Assembly (NCBI GenBank): GCA_902766745.1
Contig: CACXES010000160.1
Span: 1-64,000, forward strand
Origin: an uncultured Ruminococcus sp.
GTDB lineage: Bacteria > Bacillota > Clostridia > Monoglobales > Monoglobaceae
Reading direction: 5' to 3'
Length of the DNA: 64,000 bases
The notes beneath the pieces are model-generated. The model worked only from the letters and a program-made list of their open reading frames with translations. It did not search any database and was not told the DNA's origin. Positions 32,729 through 41,214 of this stretch are shown here, in pieces (positions within the stretch are counted from its first letter, which is position 1; the number at the start of each line of letters is the position of its first letter). The position numbers and the translations under genes were made by a program.

Positions 32729-35095
32729 TTAAATATTCTTATCAGCCTTTACAATGATACGGTGACAGCCGCACTCTAAGTCCTCACTACGCATATTACC
32801 GCTGTATCCGCCCGGAAGTACGATTTTACCGTGCATTCCGGCGGGTACATTGACAATGATTTCTATATCATCTCCGATACGCCGCCACTCTGTTTCAATT
32901 CTGCCGCAGAAGGAGTCAAAGTACGCCTTTGCATAATTCAGCTCACCTATAAACTGAGGGGAAATCTCAAATTCCGACTTATCAGTAACCTTCGAATTTA
33001 CCTTGAGCCCCGCAATATCCTGAACAAACCAACTGCTGATATCTCCCAAAAAGTGGTGATTTTGCGACTCCATCTTTCTTTTGTCTTTGTCCGAGGGGAA
33101 GCTCTCCCACAGGGTTGTTGCGCCCGCCTTAACCCAGGCGCCGTAACAGCTCGCCTCCTCCGACACAATCAGCTTGTACGCAAGGTCAGCCCGTCCGATT
33201 TTCGTCAAAGCGTGATATATAACCCTAAGCCCTATAACACCGCACGTATTTATATCGCCGTCCTTGTGTATTATATCCACAAGCCGCTCTCCTGCGGTAT
33301 TTATTTCGTTTTCGTCAAACAATCCGGCATATATGCCGAGCGCCTGAGATGTTTGGGAATCCCCTGCAACAGTCATACTCTTTAAGTCAATTAAATGCTG
33401 TCTGATATTTTTTCTTAAATCCCTTGCTATTATCCTTATGTAATCGGCCTCTGCCTTTTGACCAATTTCATCAAACAAAAACGCAGCCTTGTTTGCCATA
33501 ATATACGCAACGGCACTTGATGTAAACCTTCTCGGTGACAAAAAACTTCCGTCATTTTTTCTTAAAGGAGCGGACCAATCCCCCAAGCCGTAATCAATAA
33601 GACCGTCTTTATCGTATTTGCACTTTTGATAATAAAAGTATCTCAAAATCATCTCGGCGTTGTCCTCTATCACCTTTTTGTCGCCGTCAAACTTATAAAT
33701 ATAATAGGGCACAGTGACGCACACGGAATCCCATGTCGGCCCGTAAGACTGATATCCCCACTTATCGCTCGGAACAATCCCCGGAATTTCACCTTCCGCA
33801 CTCTGCGCCATACGGACATTATCAAGCCATACGGACAGGCTGTTTGCCGCATTATAGCTAAGCAGCATATGCTCCGCCGAAACAGATACATCTCCCGTCC
33901 ATCCGTTCTTTTCACGCTGCGGGCAATCCGTCGGAAAGTAATAAAAGTTTGATATATCTGACCTTTGCGTCATTTCGTAAAGCTTGTTCAAAACCTCGCT
34001 TGAAGAATCAAAGCCGCTGCGAACCTCCAAGTCCGACGCCATAACGAGGAATGTCAACGCCTCAGTATTTGCCTGTTCCGGCTCCAAACCTTCCACATAT
34101 GCGTATCTGAAGCCGTCATACTTGAACTTCGGTACAAACACTTCTTCTCCGCCCTTGCAGATAAATACATCCTTTTGAGCATATTCAATATACTTTCCGT
34201 ATGTATCGGTTTGTTGAGGAAATGATATATTTGTAATATTCGGCACACCATTTGCCAAGTACTCCATATGACGTATTTCTATTCTCTGACCGGGCTTTCC
34301 GTTGATTTTCAGTTTTGTTACACCGGCATTATTCTCACCGAAGTCATACACATACACATCGTGCCGGATTGCCCTCTTATCGGGAATGCGCTCCGCTGTC
34401 GGTTTGAACTCCTCGGTATGCTCAAACGCAAAAGGTGCCGTATCAAAATGCGTAATCTCCACAGGGGTTATCTCTTTGTATACCCTTATGGGTTCTGCAG
34501 TACAAAGCTTAGCGTATCCCGAGGGGGCAATGCACTTTTCGGCATATTCCCAATCACTGTCATCAAAGCCGTCCTCCGCCCAGCCCGAAATCTCAAGCCG
34601 TGCGTCATAGTGACATCCCATACGAATATCATCAAATATAATCGGTGACGGATGCGTTTTAAAGCTCTCATCGGCTTCAAGCTCGAAGCTTTTGCCGTCA
34701 CTTTCATTAAACGCCTCCAAACAAACCGCCGTGCATAACGGTCCGCGGCAGTCCGCCTTTTCAAAATCCCAGACAACTCCGCCGAATGCATTTCTCAAGC
34801 CGTTCCCCAAAAGTATGGCTATTGTGTTTTCGCCATTTTTCAATTTGTCCGATATGTCATAATTATCATAATACTTTATATGATTTACATTGCTGATATA
34901 CGGCGCAAGATATCCCTTTGTTATATTCTCACCGTTAATGTAAAGCTCATAAAATCCAAGTCCGCATATGGTAATCTCTGCCTTTTCGGGCATAAAATCA
35001 AGCTCGAATTTCTTTCTGAAATAAGGTGCGGCAACCGGATTATCAAAATCGCATAGCCTATCCGTTGCCATAATAAATTTATCCGAAAACTTCAT
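32729..35095 (-). CDS. GH78 alpha-L-rhamnosidase
   Basis: A 788-residue enzyme that removes terminal alpha-L-rhamnose. N-terminal beta-sandwich domains (about 1-330, with YFRKKFEL and LGFYELYINGE) precede the (alpha/alpha)6 barrel (about 350-690). The acid Glu is in DCPQREKNGWTGD (about 395) and the general base Glu in GATTLWESFPSD (about 663). A C-terminal beta-domain follows. There is no signal peptide, so it acts in the cytoplasm. AGGAGAT precedes the ATG. The 183-base upstream gap separates it from the GH130 pair and holds a TATAAT-like -10 (35239-35244) without a clear -35. It may be read from either its own or the GH130 promoter. Confidence 0.92.
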   Translation of the reverse strand: MKFSDKFIMATDRLCDFDNPVAAPYFRKKFELDFMPEKAEITICGLGFYELYINGENITKGYLAPYISNVNHIKYYDNYDISDKLKNGENTIAILLGNGLRNAFGGVVWDFEKADCRGPLCTAVCLEAFNESDGKSFELEADESFKTHPSPIIFDDIRMGCHYDARLEISGWAEDGFDDSDWEYAEKCIAPSGYAKLCTAEPIRVYKEITPVEITHFDTAPFAFEHTEEFKPTAERIPDKRAIRHDVYVYDFGENNAGVTKLKINGKPGQRIEIRHMEYLANGVPNITNISFPQQTDTYGKYIEYAQKDVFICKGGEEVFVPKFKYDGFRYAYVEGLEPEQANTEALTFLVMASDLEVRSGFDSSSEVLNKLYEMTQRSDISNFYYFPTDCPQREKNGWTGDVSVSAEHMLLSYNAANSLSVWLDNVRMAQSAEGEIPGIVPSDKWGYQSYGPTWDSVCVTVPYYIYKFDGDKKVIEDNAEMILRYFYYQKCKYDKDGLIDYGLGDWSAPLRKNDGSFLSPRRFTSSAVAYIMANKAAFLFDEIGQKAEADYIRIIARDLRKNIRQHLIDLKSMTVAGDSQTSQALGIYAGLFDENEINTAGERLVDIIHKDGDINTCGVIGLRVIYHALTKIGRADLAYKLIVSEEASCYGAWVKAGATTLWESFPSDKDKRKMESQNHHFLGDISSWFVQDIAGLKVNSKVTDKSEFEISPQFIGELNYAKAYFDSFCGRIETEWRRIGDDIEIIVNVPAGMHGKIVLPGGYSGNMRSEDLECGCHRIIVKADKNI

Positions 35096-35213
35096 ACTTC
35101 ATATCTCCTCTTTGTTTTAACTTTATCTCGTCTCTGTCTCGGTGTATATTCTTTCAGTCAGCGGAAGATTCGGATTTTATCCGCCTTTAAATATTTCATA
35201 ATTCATTTTAACT

Positions 35214-35241
35214 CGGGCTATTGACAGAGGGCCAATTTATT
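35214..35241. repeat. Short dispersed motif, copy 1
   Basis: The sequence around ACTCG, then TATTGACA-AG-G-GCCAA is shared with 37523-37549 in the gap downstream of the ABC permeases. On the - strand it reads TTGGC-CT-TGTCAATA. Only two copies are seen here. Confidence 0.5.
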
Positions 35242-35278
35242 ATAACGCTGTCCCGGAGTGACTATGACAGAATAAATT

Positions 35279-36229
35279 TTAACTCCACTGCCAATCGTCA
35301 AATTCCTTATCCTCAGTCATAATCAAATCAATCAGCTCGCTGAGCTTACCCGTCGCAAGACCTACAGATATATCCGATGCACCGTAATAAATTCTGATTT
35401 CATCCTTTGCTTCGTCGGCCAAAGCTCCGCACGGGAACACTGTCGGACCCGCCGCATGACCCATATATTCATACGGTTCGTTTGGGGTGAGTATCGGGCT
35501 CTTTGCTTTTCCGATAATTTTTGAGGGATCCTCCAAATCCATAAGCACTGCGCTTATGCTGTATCTGCGCTCCTTAACTCCGTGATATATTTCAAGCCAT
35601 CCATACTTTGTTTTTATGGGCGGAGTAGGTCCGATTTTGTCTGCATTCCAGTTGGTGTAGGGCAGTAAAAACGGCTTATGATCTCCCCAATGAATTAAAT
35701 CCTCCGAGTATGAAATCCATATGCTTGAACCCCCTACCGCACCGGGTGCGCCGTACGGACGGTCGAGCCTTGCGTATCTTCCTCCTACCTTGCCCTGGAA
35801 AATACAAGGTACTCTGTTATTTGGAAGGGCGGTTATGCCCAATTCCTCAACGGTTTCAAAATCCTTCGTCCTAAGGAGCATATCCACAACGCCCCAAGAT
35901 GAGTTTATGGGACGGCAGATGTAATACATATCGTCCTCGGGCACATATGACACACGCGGGTCAATCGGCCAATGATCCAACTCATAAAGAGGCTCACTGC
36001 GCTTAATAAAAGGCTTTTCGTGAATTTTAAAGTTTAATCCGTCTTCACTCTCCGCCACATATATAGCCGGAACCTGCTCATCCTTTCTTTGAATAGGCTG
36101 CAAAAGCATATATTTTCCTTTGTACATAAACGGGCAACAATTAAATGTCCCGTATGCATTCGGGAAGCTCGAAGGCGTTATGATCGGATTGCCTTCATAT
36201 CTGTGCATTACTGTATCTTCTATATACAT
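35279..36229 (-). CDS. GH130-like glycoside phosphorylase (downstream copy)
   Basis: A 316-residue five-bladed propeller enzyme of the GH130 type. It has an N-terminal MHRYEGNPIITPSSFP, PEDDMYYICRP, LIHWGDHKPFL, and the family hallmark YTNWNADKIGPTPPIKTKYG with GWLEIYHG. GH130 enzymes phosphorolyse or hydrolyse beta-mannosides and related linkages in the cytoplasm. The ATG at 36229 is chosen because GAGGAG lies just upstream. An in-frame start further up would overlap the preceding gene and add 22 unsupported residues. It follows a close paralogue after 28 bases. The substrate cannot be read from the sequence. Confidence 0.85.
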   Translation of the reverse strand: MYIEDTVMHRYEGNPIITPSSFPNAYGTFNCCPFMYKGKYMLLQPIQRKDEQVPAIYVAESEDGLNFKIHEKPFIKRSEPLYELDHWPIDPRVSYVPEDDMYYICRPINSSWGVVDMLLRTKDFETVEELGITALPNNRVPCIFQGKVGGRYARLDRPYGAPGAVGGSSIWISYSEDLIHWGDHKPFLLPYTNWNADKIGPTPPIKTKYGWLEIYHGVKERRYSISAVLMDLEDPSKIIGKAKSPILTPNEPYEYMGHAAGPTVFPCGALADEAKDEIRIYYGASDISVGLATGKLSELIDLIMTEDKEFDDWQWS

Positions 36230-36257
36230 ATTTACTCTCCTCGAAATTTCTTTTTTT

Positions 36258-37202
36258 TTAGGACCAAATCCAATCTTCAAAATTGGCTTCTTCATATTTA
36301 ATAAGGTTTAAAAGTTCACTGAGCGACCCTTTGGCAACGCCTATCGTCATACCCGCTCCGCAATAATAAATCACTATTTCGTCCTTTTCCTCGTTTGCAA
36401 TTGCTCCGCAAGTATTAACGGATGATTGCAACGTATGTCCATTATATTCAAAATCAAGGTTAGGGGTTAGAATCGGACTTTTGCCTTTGGCAATAACTTT
36501 GGACGGATCCTCCAAATTCAAAAGAATAGCCCCGAGACTGACTCTGCCCTCTTTAATGCCCGAATATATCACAAGCCATCCCTCTTTGGTCTTTATGGGC
36601 GGCGTCGGAGTTATCGCATCTGCGTTCCAGTTGGTGTACGGTGCAAGCAACGGCGTGTATTCACCCCAGTATTTTAAATCGTCCGAATAAGATAACCAAA
36701 AAGACGGTTTAAAAGGTGAGCTGTCAGGTTGTTCAATTCTGACATATCTGCCGTTGACCTTACCCTGGAACAAGCAGCATGATGCGTTGTGCGGCAGGGC
36801 AATCAGCCCCATTTCTTCTACGCTCTTAAAATCCCTTGTTCTCGCCAAAAGTTCGGGCTGTCCCCATATATTTTTATTTAACGGCCTTGTTATGTAATAC
36901 ATATCATCTTCCGGAATGTACGACACGCTCGGTCTTGCAACATATTTATCAAGCTCTGCATACTTTTGGCTTGGTATAATCAGCGGATTCTCGCTGATAT
37001 CAAAGTTAATTCCGTCGTCACTTGTTGCAGTATATATTGCAGGTGAATTCTTATCTTTTCTTTGAACAGGAATAAGCAACATATACTTTCCGTCATACAT
37101 TGTCTGCCCGCAATCAAGCATTGCATATCCCTTTTGCACATCGGACGGGATGATGATAGGCTCATCTTTCACCCTGTGCATTACAGTTTCTTTAATGTTC
37201 AT
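36258..37202 (-). CDS. GH130-like glycoside phosphorylase (upstream copy)
   Basis: A 314-residue paralogue of the next gene, alignable from MHRVKDEPIIIPSDV to the C-terminal FEDWIWS. It keeps PEDDMYYITRP, DLKYWGEYTPLL and the hallmark YTNWNADAITPTPPIKTKEG. A tandem pair suggests either sequential steps on one oligosaccharide or a heteromeric enzyme. AAGGAGC precedes the ATG at 37202. It is the first gene of this unit, behind the 443-base gap with a candidate promoter. Confidence 0.85.
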   Translation of the reverse strand: MNIKETVMHRVKDEPIIIPSDVQKGYAMLDCGQTMYDGKYMLLIPVQRKDKNSPAIYTATSDDGINFDISENPLIIPSQKYAELDKYVARPSVSYIPEDDMYYITRPLNKNIWGQPELLARTRDFKSVEEMGLIALPHNASCCLFQGKVNGRYVRIEQPDSSPFKPSFWLSYSDDLKYWGEYTPLLAPYTNWNADAITPTPPIKTKEGWLVIYSGIKEGRVSLGAILLNLEDPSKVIAKGKSPILTPNLDFEYNGHTLQSSVNTCGAIANEEKDEIVIYYCGAGMTIGVAKGSLSELLNLIKYEEANFEDWIWS

Positions 37203-37269
37203 ATAAATGCTCCTTACACTTCTGACTTATACAATAAATCAGTTAAGTTTTATGTATACTATAATATAA

Positions 37270-37298
37270 ATTATACTATTTTATTTTGTTTTTATCTA
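37270..37298 (-). promoter_or_regulatory. Candidate promoter of the GH130 pair
   Basis: On the - strand TAGATA (37293-37298), a 17-base spacer and TATAAT (37270-37275). An imperfect 22-bp palindrome (37257-37278) overlaps the -10 and could be an operator. The rest of the gap 37203-37470 is very AT-rich, with no gene. Confidence 0.45.
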
Positions 37299-37471
37299 TA
37301 ACAAAGATAGACTATTTAGGGCTAAAAATGAACAATAGTTGCATACGTGATTTATTTAAAACTTAAAGTTCATTATTTCCCGGTATTTATATTAAATGTT
37401 GTTTTTAAGTCAGTATACGATATTTGTAAAATTAATATTTTTATGTGTAATTACAAGTAAGTCAACGTACA

Positions 37472-37503
37472 AAAGACGGCTGCGAAATTGCGCAGCCGTC
37501 TTT
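37472..37503 (-). terminator. Terminator of the ABC permease operon
   Basis: A perfect 13-bp stem (AAAGACGGCTGCG, 37472-37484; CGCAGCCGTCTTT, 37491-37503) with a 6-base loop, followed by TTTT on the - strand. Confidence 0.85.
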
Positions 37504-37522
37504 AAAATTACAATACATATTT

Positions 37523-37549
37523 TGACTCGAATATTGACAAAGAGCCAAA
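37523..37549. repeat. Short dispersed motif, copy 2
   Basis: This matches 35214-35241 over ACTCG, TATTGACAAAGAGCCAA with a few changes. It lies between the terminator at 37472 and the hairpin at 37573. Confidence 0.5.
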
Positions 37550-37572
37550 TAAAATTCAGAGCATATTAATTA

Positions 37573-37610
37573 TTGCCAAGGGGCAAATATAATATTTGCA
37601 GTTTTGGCAA
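37573..37610. other. Strong palindromic hairpin downstream of the permease genes
   Basis: TTGCCAA (37573-37579) pairs with TTGGCAA (37604-37610). Inside, GCAAATAT pairs with ATATTTGC around a single base. It lies 36 bases after the permease stop and may stabilise the mRNA end or act as a protein site. Confidence 0.55.
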
Positions 37611-37645
37611 CGTTTGCTTAATATGTATTCTGCAAGCCTTAAACA

Positions 37646-38536
37646 TTACTCCTTAACGCCGACATTCATACTGTTGCCCATAATCTGCTTGGAGCAGAAC
37701 ATAAACAATATAATAGTAGGAATTAAAACTATAAATGCTGCAAGCAGCTGCTTGGGTTCCGTCCAGTTCTTAGTGGTGTTGTACAGCTGTAACGCAACGG
37801 TTGCCATAGAGCCTTTTTTCAAATACAGGAAGGGTCCCATAAAGTCATTCCATGAAGATGTAAATACAAACACCGTTATCGTTGATATAATCGGCTTACT
37901 CAGCGGCATAATAATTCTTGTAAAGATACCGATGTTGGTACAGCCGTCAAGCTTGGCGGATTCTATGTACGAATTCGGTATACTGTCAAAATAATTTTTG
38001 AACAGCAAAATATTAAATATGCTGCAGAACGAGCCTATCAAAAACGGAATCCAAGTATTCTGGAAGTTTATATGAATAATCGGAAAGTCCGTCCATGTCA
38101 TAAACATCGGCACCATCGAAAGTGTATGGGGCATCATCATTGTCCACAGCATAAGCTTGAACAGAAGCTTGCTCCCTCTCGGTTTAAGTCTGGATATTGT
38201 ATATCCGGCAATTCCGCCTACAATAACATTCCCGAACCAAGAACAACCGAACTGTATCATACTGTTAATAAGCGCTCTACCGAACTTCAAGTCCCTCAGA
38301 ATATCGGTGATCTTCCCAAAGGATATGCTCTTTGGGAAGATTGTAGGGTTTACGTTATAAAACTCGTCAAGCTCCTTAAATCCTGACAAGAATGACCAAA
38401 CAATCGGAACGAGGGCGGTAAGCGAGCATATTACCAAAAATGCGACCATAACCCAATATATAATTTTCACCCTCGGCGACTTGTAATCCGAAATAGTTAT
38501 AATACCTTCTGTTTTCTTTTCAATTTGTTTGTTCAT
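37646..38536 (-). CDS. Carbohydrate ABC transporter permease (MalG type)
   Basis: A 296-residue membrane protein with about six transmembrane segments. It has the permease coupling loop ESAKLDGCTNIGIFTRIIMPLSKP (E-A-A---G motif, quoted in parts), typical of the CUT1 oligosaccharide importers. The ATG at 38536 is chosen because GGAGG lies nine bases upstream. An in-frame start 18 codons earlier would overlap the preceding gene and give an unlikely basic N-terminus. It lies four bases after the MalF-type gene. No ATP-binding subunit is encoded nearby, so a shared MsmK-type ATPase is presumably used. Confidence 0.9.
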   Translation of the reverse strand: MNKQIEKKTEGIITISDYKSPRVKIIYWVMVAFLVICSLTALVPIVWSFLSGFKELDEFYNVNPTIFPKSISFGKITDILRDLKFGRALINSMIQFGCSWFGNVIVGGIAGYTISRLKPRGSKLLFKLMLWTMMMPHTLSMVPMFMTWTDFPIIHINFQNTWIPFLIGSFCSIFNILLFKNYFDSIPNSYIESAKLDGCTNIGIFTRIIMPLSKPIISTITVFVFTSSWNDFMGPFLYLKKGSMATVALQLYNTTKNWTEPKQLLAAFIVLIPTIILFMFCSKQIMGNSMNVGVKE

Positions 38537-38540
38537 ATTC

Positions 38541-39464
38541 CTACGCCTCCAACTTCTTCTGCATCTTAAAGTAGAACAAGGTCGCTCCAAGCAAGATTAA
38601 GAAGCTTACTGTACCCAATGCCATACTTCTGTCAACCTGCATATACGAAAATGCCATTTTGTACGAGGTAAGACCCAACGTAAGCGAAGCATTGTTTGGT
38701 CCTCCGTCGGTCATAACCAAAGGCTGGTCGAATACCTGGAATACACCGATTATCTGATTTACTATCATCAAAAGCAGCGTCGGCGCGATATGCGGAATGG
38801 TTATTTTTGTTATTCTCTTCCACAGGCCTGCTCCGTCTATAATTGCCGCCTCATACAAATCCTGACTCAGCGACTGCAATGATGACAGATACAAAAGCAT
38901 CGTTGTAGCGTAGCCCTTCCATGTCATTGATATAACAATCAATGGGATTACAAGTTTTTCGTTAAGCAGCCATTGTGACGTCGGCAAATTGAATATTTGC
39001 AATATTGAATTCAACATACCGCCCGATGCCGGTGAATACATATTCATCCATATAATGCTTACAGCAAGTCCGGGTGCCACCGCCGGAAGGTACAGCAAAA
39101 TCTTGAACCCCTCTTTGAAATGTACCGTTTCATTGATTGCGATTGCAAGTGCAAGAGGCGGCAGAATTCCTATTATCAACGACCATATAACATACGAAAA
39201 TGTATTTATTAATGTTTTCAAAAACATTGTATCGTGCAGAACATTTTTGTAATTACTAAGTCCTACAAATTCCACGGTCGAAAATCCCTTTGTCCGGAAA
39301 AACGAAGTAAACACTCCCCTTACTACCGGATTCCACTGACACAGGATAATTGCAAATACAGTCGGTAAAAGCAAAAGCCACATCATTGATTCGTTTTTTA
39401 CTATAGTGAGCTTTCCTTTGACTCTTTTTATCCTCAGATTGTTTATGTTATTTGAACTTTTCAT
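38541..39464 (-). CDS. Carbohydrate ABC transporter permease (MalF/UgpA type)
   Basis: A 307-residue membrane protein with six predicted transmembrane segments. It has the coupling motif YEAAIIDGAGLWKRITKITIP (E-A-A---G pattern) near residue 200. It pairs with the downstream MalG-type permease to form the channel of a CUT1 sugar importer. Its start follows the solute-binding-protein gene after 222 bases that fold into a large stem structure, a common way to make more binding protein than permease. Confidence 0.9.
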   Translation of the reverse strand: MKSSNNINNLRIKRVKGKLTIVKNESMMWLLLLPTVFAIILCQWNPVVRGVFTSFFRTKGFSTVEFVGLSNYKNVLHDTMFLKTLINTFSYVIWSLIIGILPPLALAIAINETVHFKEGFKILLYLPAVAPGLAVSIIWMNMYSPASGGMLNSILQIFNLPTSQWLLNEKLVIPLIVISMTWKGYATTMLLYLSSLQSLSQDLYEAAIIDGAGLWKRITKITIPHIAPTLLLMIVNQIIGVFQVFDQPLVMTDGGPNNASLTLGLTSYKMAFSYMQVDRSMALGTVSFLILLGATLFYFKMQKKLEA

Positions 39465-39510
39465 TTCTTACCCTCTTTACAAATATTATCCACCTATTTT
39501 GCACCGATTT

Positions 39511-39621
39511 TTTGAACGCCGAAACGGATGCCGCCCCTTTATCCTTAGGTTCACGCTGCTCCAAAGACTGGTATATATTACATACCACGATTATAATATT
39601 CCGTCTTCGGCGTTCATCAAA
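39511..39621 (-). other. Intercistronic three-way-junction-like RNA structure
   Basis: Between the solute-binding protein and permease genes, CCGAAACGG-side sequence 39511-39527 pairs with 39601-39621 in a long stem. Inside are GGTAT/ATACC (39570-39574 with 39582-39586) and GGAT/ATCC (39526-39529 with 39541-39544). No T-run follows on the - strand. It probably stabilises the binding-protein mRNA or tunes read-through. Confidence 0.55.
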
Positions 39622-39686
39622 TCAATTGTGCTGATATGCTGAATTAACTAACTATAACTCTTTTAAGCCAAACCACTCCTGCCCGC

Positions 39687-41105
39687 TTATACTTCCTTAT
39701 CGAGGAAGTTTGCCTGGAAGTCGTCCTGAACCTGTTTGAGGACGGCTGCACAGTCTGCGTTTTCGTCAAGCAGAACCTGCTGAATTGCGTTGTCAAGTGC
39801 CGCATAGAGCTGCTGAACACATCTTTCCGGTTCAAACTTGTACTCAACGCCTTCGCCGTTTGTGTAGTCATCAAAGAACTTGCTGTCTACCGTTCTGTAA
39901 GGAGCCATTGCTTCCTCTTCGGCATTTACACGCTCGTCATTGAGCCAGAGGTTTGCGCTTCTTACGCCGACAATTTGGCCCTTTTCCTGCTTGATTTCAT
40001 TATTCGTTGCCATTCTCTCTTTTGAAGCCTCTGACACGGTCGGACCCTCGCCAATCATATCCAGCCACTTTAAGCAAAGCTCGTTCTGCTCATCCGTACC
40101 GGAGAACATCCATATATTTGCACCAACCTGAGAGAAACGGCCTGCCGGGCCTGCGGGTATTCTACTCATCGCAACATTACTTGCTTTAAGTCCGTATTTC
40201 TCTATATATGTATCAAGCATAGAACGCTGAGTTATAATCATTGCACAATCGTTTGTGGCAAGAAGTCTGCCTCCGACCTGGATATCGGCAAGAAGTTCAT
40301 CCTGAAGCACATCATACTTCCACTTAAGGTCTTTAACATACTGAAGAGCGGCTACGCCTTCATCGCTTGCGAATATCGCTTTCCACTTTCCATTTTCGTC
40401 CTGCTCCATAAAGTCCGCACCGTATGCCCACATAATGTTCATAAAATGCCATCCGCCCTGACCGCTCTTTGAAGCAATAGCAAAGCCTGTTTTACCGGTT
40501 TTGTCTTTGATTGTCTTAGCGGTTTCGGCAAGCTCCTCCCAGGTCTGCGGGAACTTGGGCAAACCGTTTTCGTCAATCAGGCCTGCCTGCTTGAACAGGT
40601 CTACGTTATACGCAATACCCATATCATAGAGAGAACCGTCCTTAACAATACCGTAGTATTTGCCATCCCTCATATAGAGCTTGCCGTACTTTTCGTTGTT
40701 GAGCATCTCGTCATAACCGTACTTCTTTACAAGGTCGGTTATGTCCGCAGCGTAACCGTTATTCACGATGTTGTTAATCTCCGTAGGAGATGTGTGGTAC
40801 ATTGTAGGGAGGTCACCGCCCTCTGCCTTGGTCATATAATTCTCTAAATCAAATGACCAACCGTCTGCATCAACAATAACGCCGGGGTTTTCCGCCTCGA
40901 ACTTCGCCTTGTTCTCCATAAACATATCATAGCTCTTTTCGTTGCCCTTGGTTCTTTCTGTCGGAGAACCTCCGATAGAAATGTGGAGGTTTCCGTCCGC
41001 GTCTCTGCCGTCATTCTGTCCTACCTTTGTGCCTACGCAACCGGTCGCGCCAACTGCAAGGCCCGCTGCGAGAACAGCACATACCAAACGTTTAAATTTT
41101 TTCAT
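39687..41105 (-). CDS. Extracellular sugar-binding lipoprotein (family 1)
   Basis: A 472-residue solute-binding protein. The signal peptide ends in the lipobox VGATGC (Cys about 23), so it is lipid-anchored. The mature part shows the family 1 pattern: VIVDADGWSFDLENYM, GLPKFPQTWEELAETAKT, and IAGPAGR-like RIPAGPAGRFSQVGAN. It captures oligosaccharides and delivers them to the two downstream permeases. GAAGGAAG precedes the ATG. No clear promoter is seen in the 109-base gap upstream, so it may be co-transcribed with the SLH-protein gene. Confidence 0.92.
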   Translation of the reverse strand: MKKFKRLVCAVLAAGLAVGATGCVGTKVGQNDGRDADGNLHISIGGSPTERTKGNEKSYDMFMENKAKFEAENPGVIVDADGWSFDLENYMTKAEGGDLPTMYHTSPTEINNIVNNGYAADITDLVKKYGYDEMLNNEKYGKLYMRDGKYYGIVKDGSLYDMGIAYNVDLFKQAGLIDENGLPKFPQTWEELAETAKTIKDKTGKTGFAIASKSGQGGWHFMNIMWAYGADFMEQDENGKWKAIFASDEGVAALQYVKDLKWKYDVLQDELLADIQVGGRLLATNDCAMIITQRSMLDTYIEKYGLKASNVAMSRIPAGPAGRFSQVGANIWMFSGTDEQNELCLKWLDMIGEGPTVSEASKERMATNNEIKQEKGQIVGVRSANLWLNDERVNAEEEAMAPYRTVDSKFFDDYTNGEGVEYKFEPERCVQQLYAALDNAIQQVLLDENADCAAVLKQVQDDFQANFLDKEV

Positions 41106-41214
41106 TTTTCTTCCTTCTTTCTTTATATTTTATTTTAATATTTTTCTATTTTAATATTTTCCGGCATTATCACTCTTAACATAATGTAAATCGCATAATA
41201 ACTCACTGTGCAAT

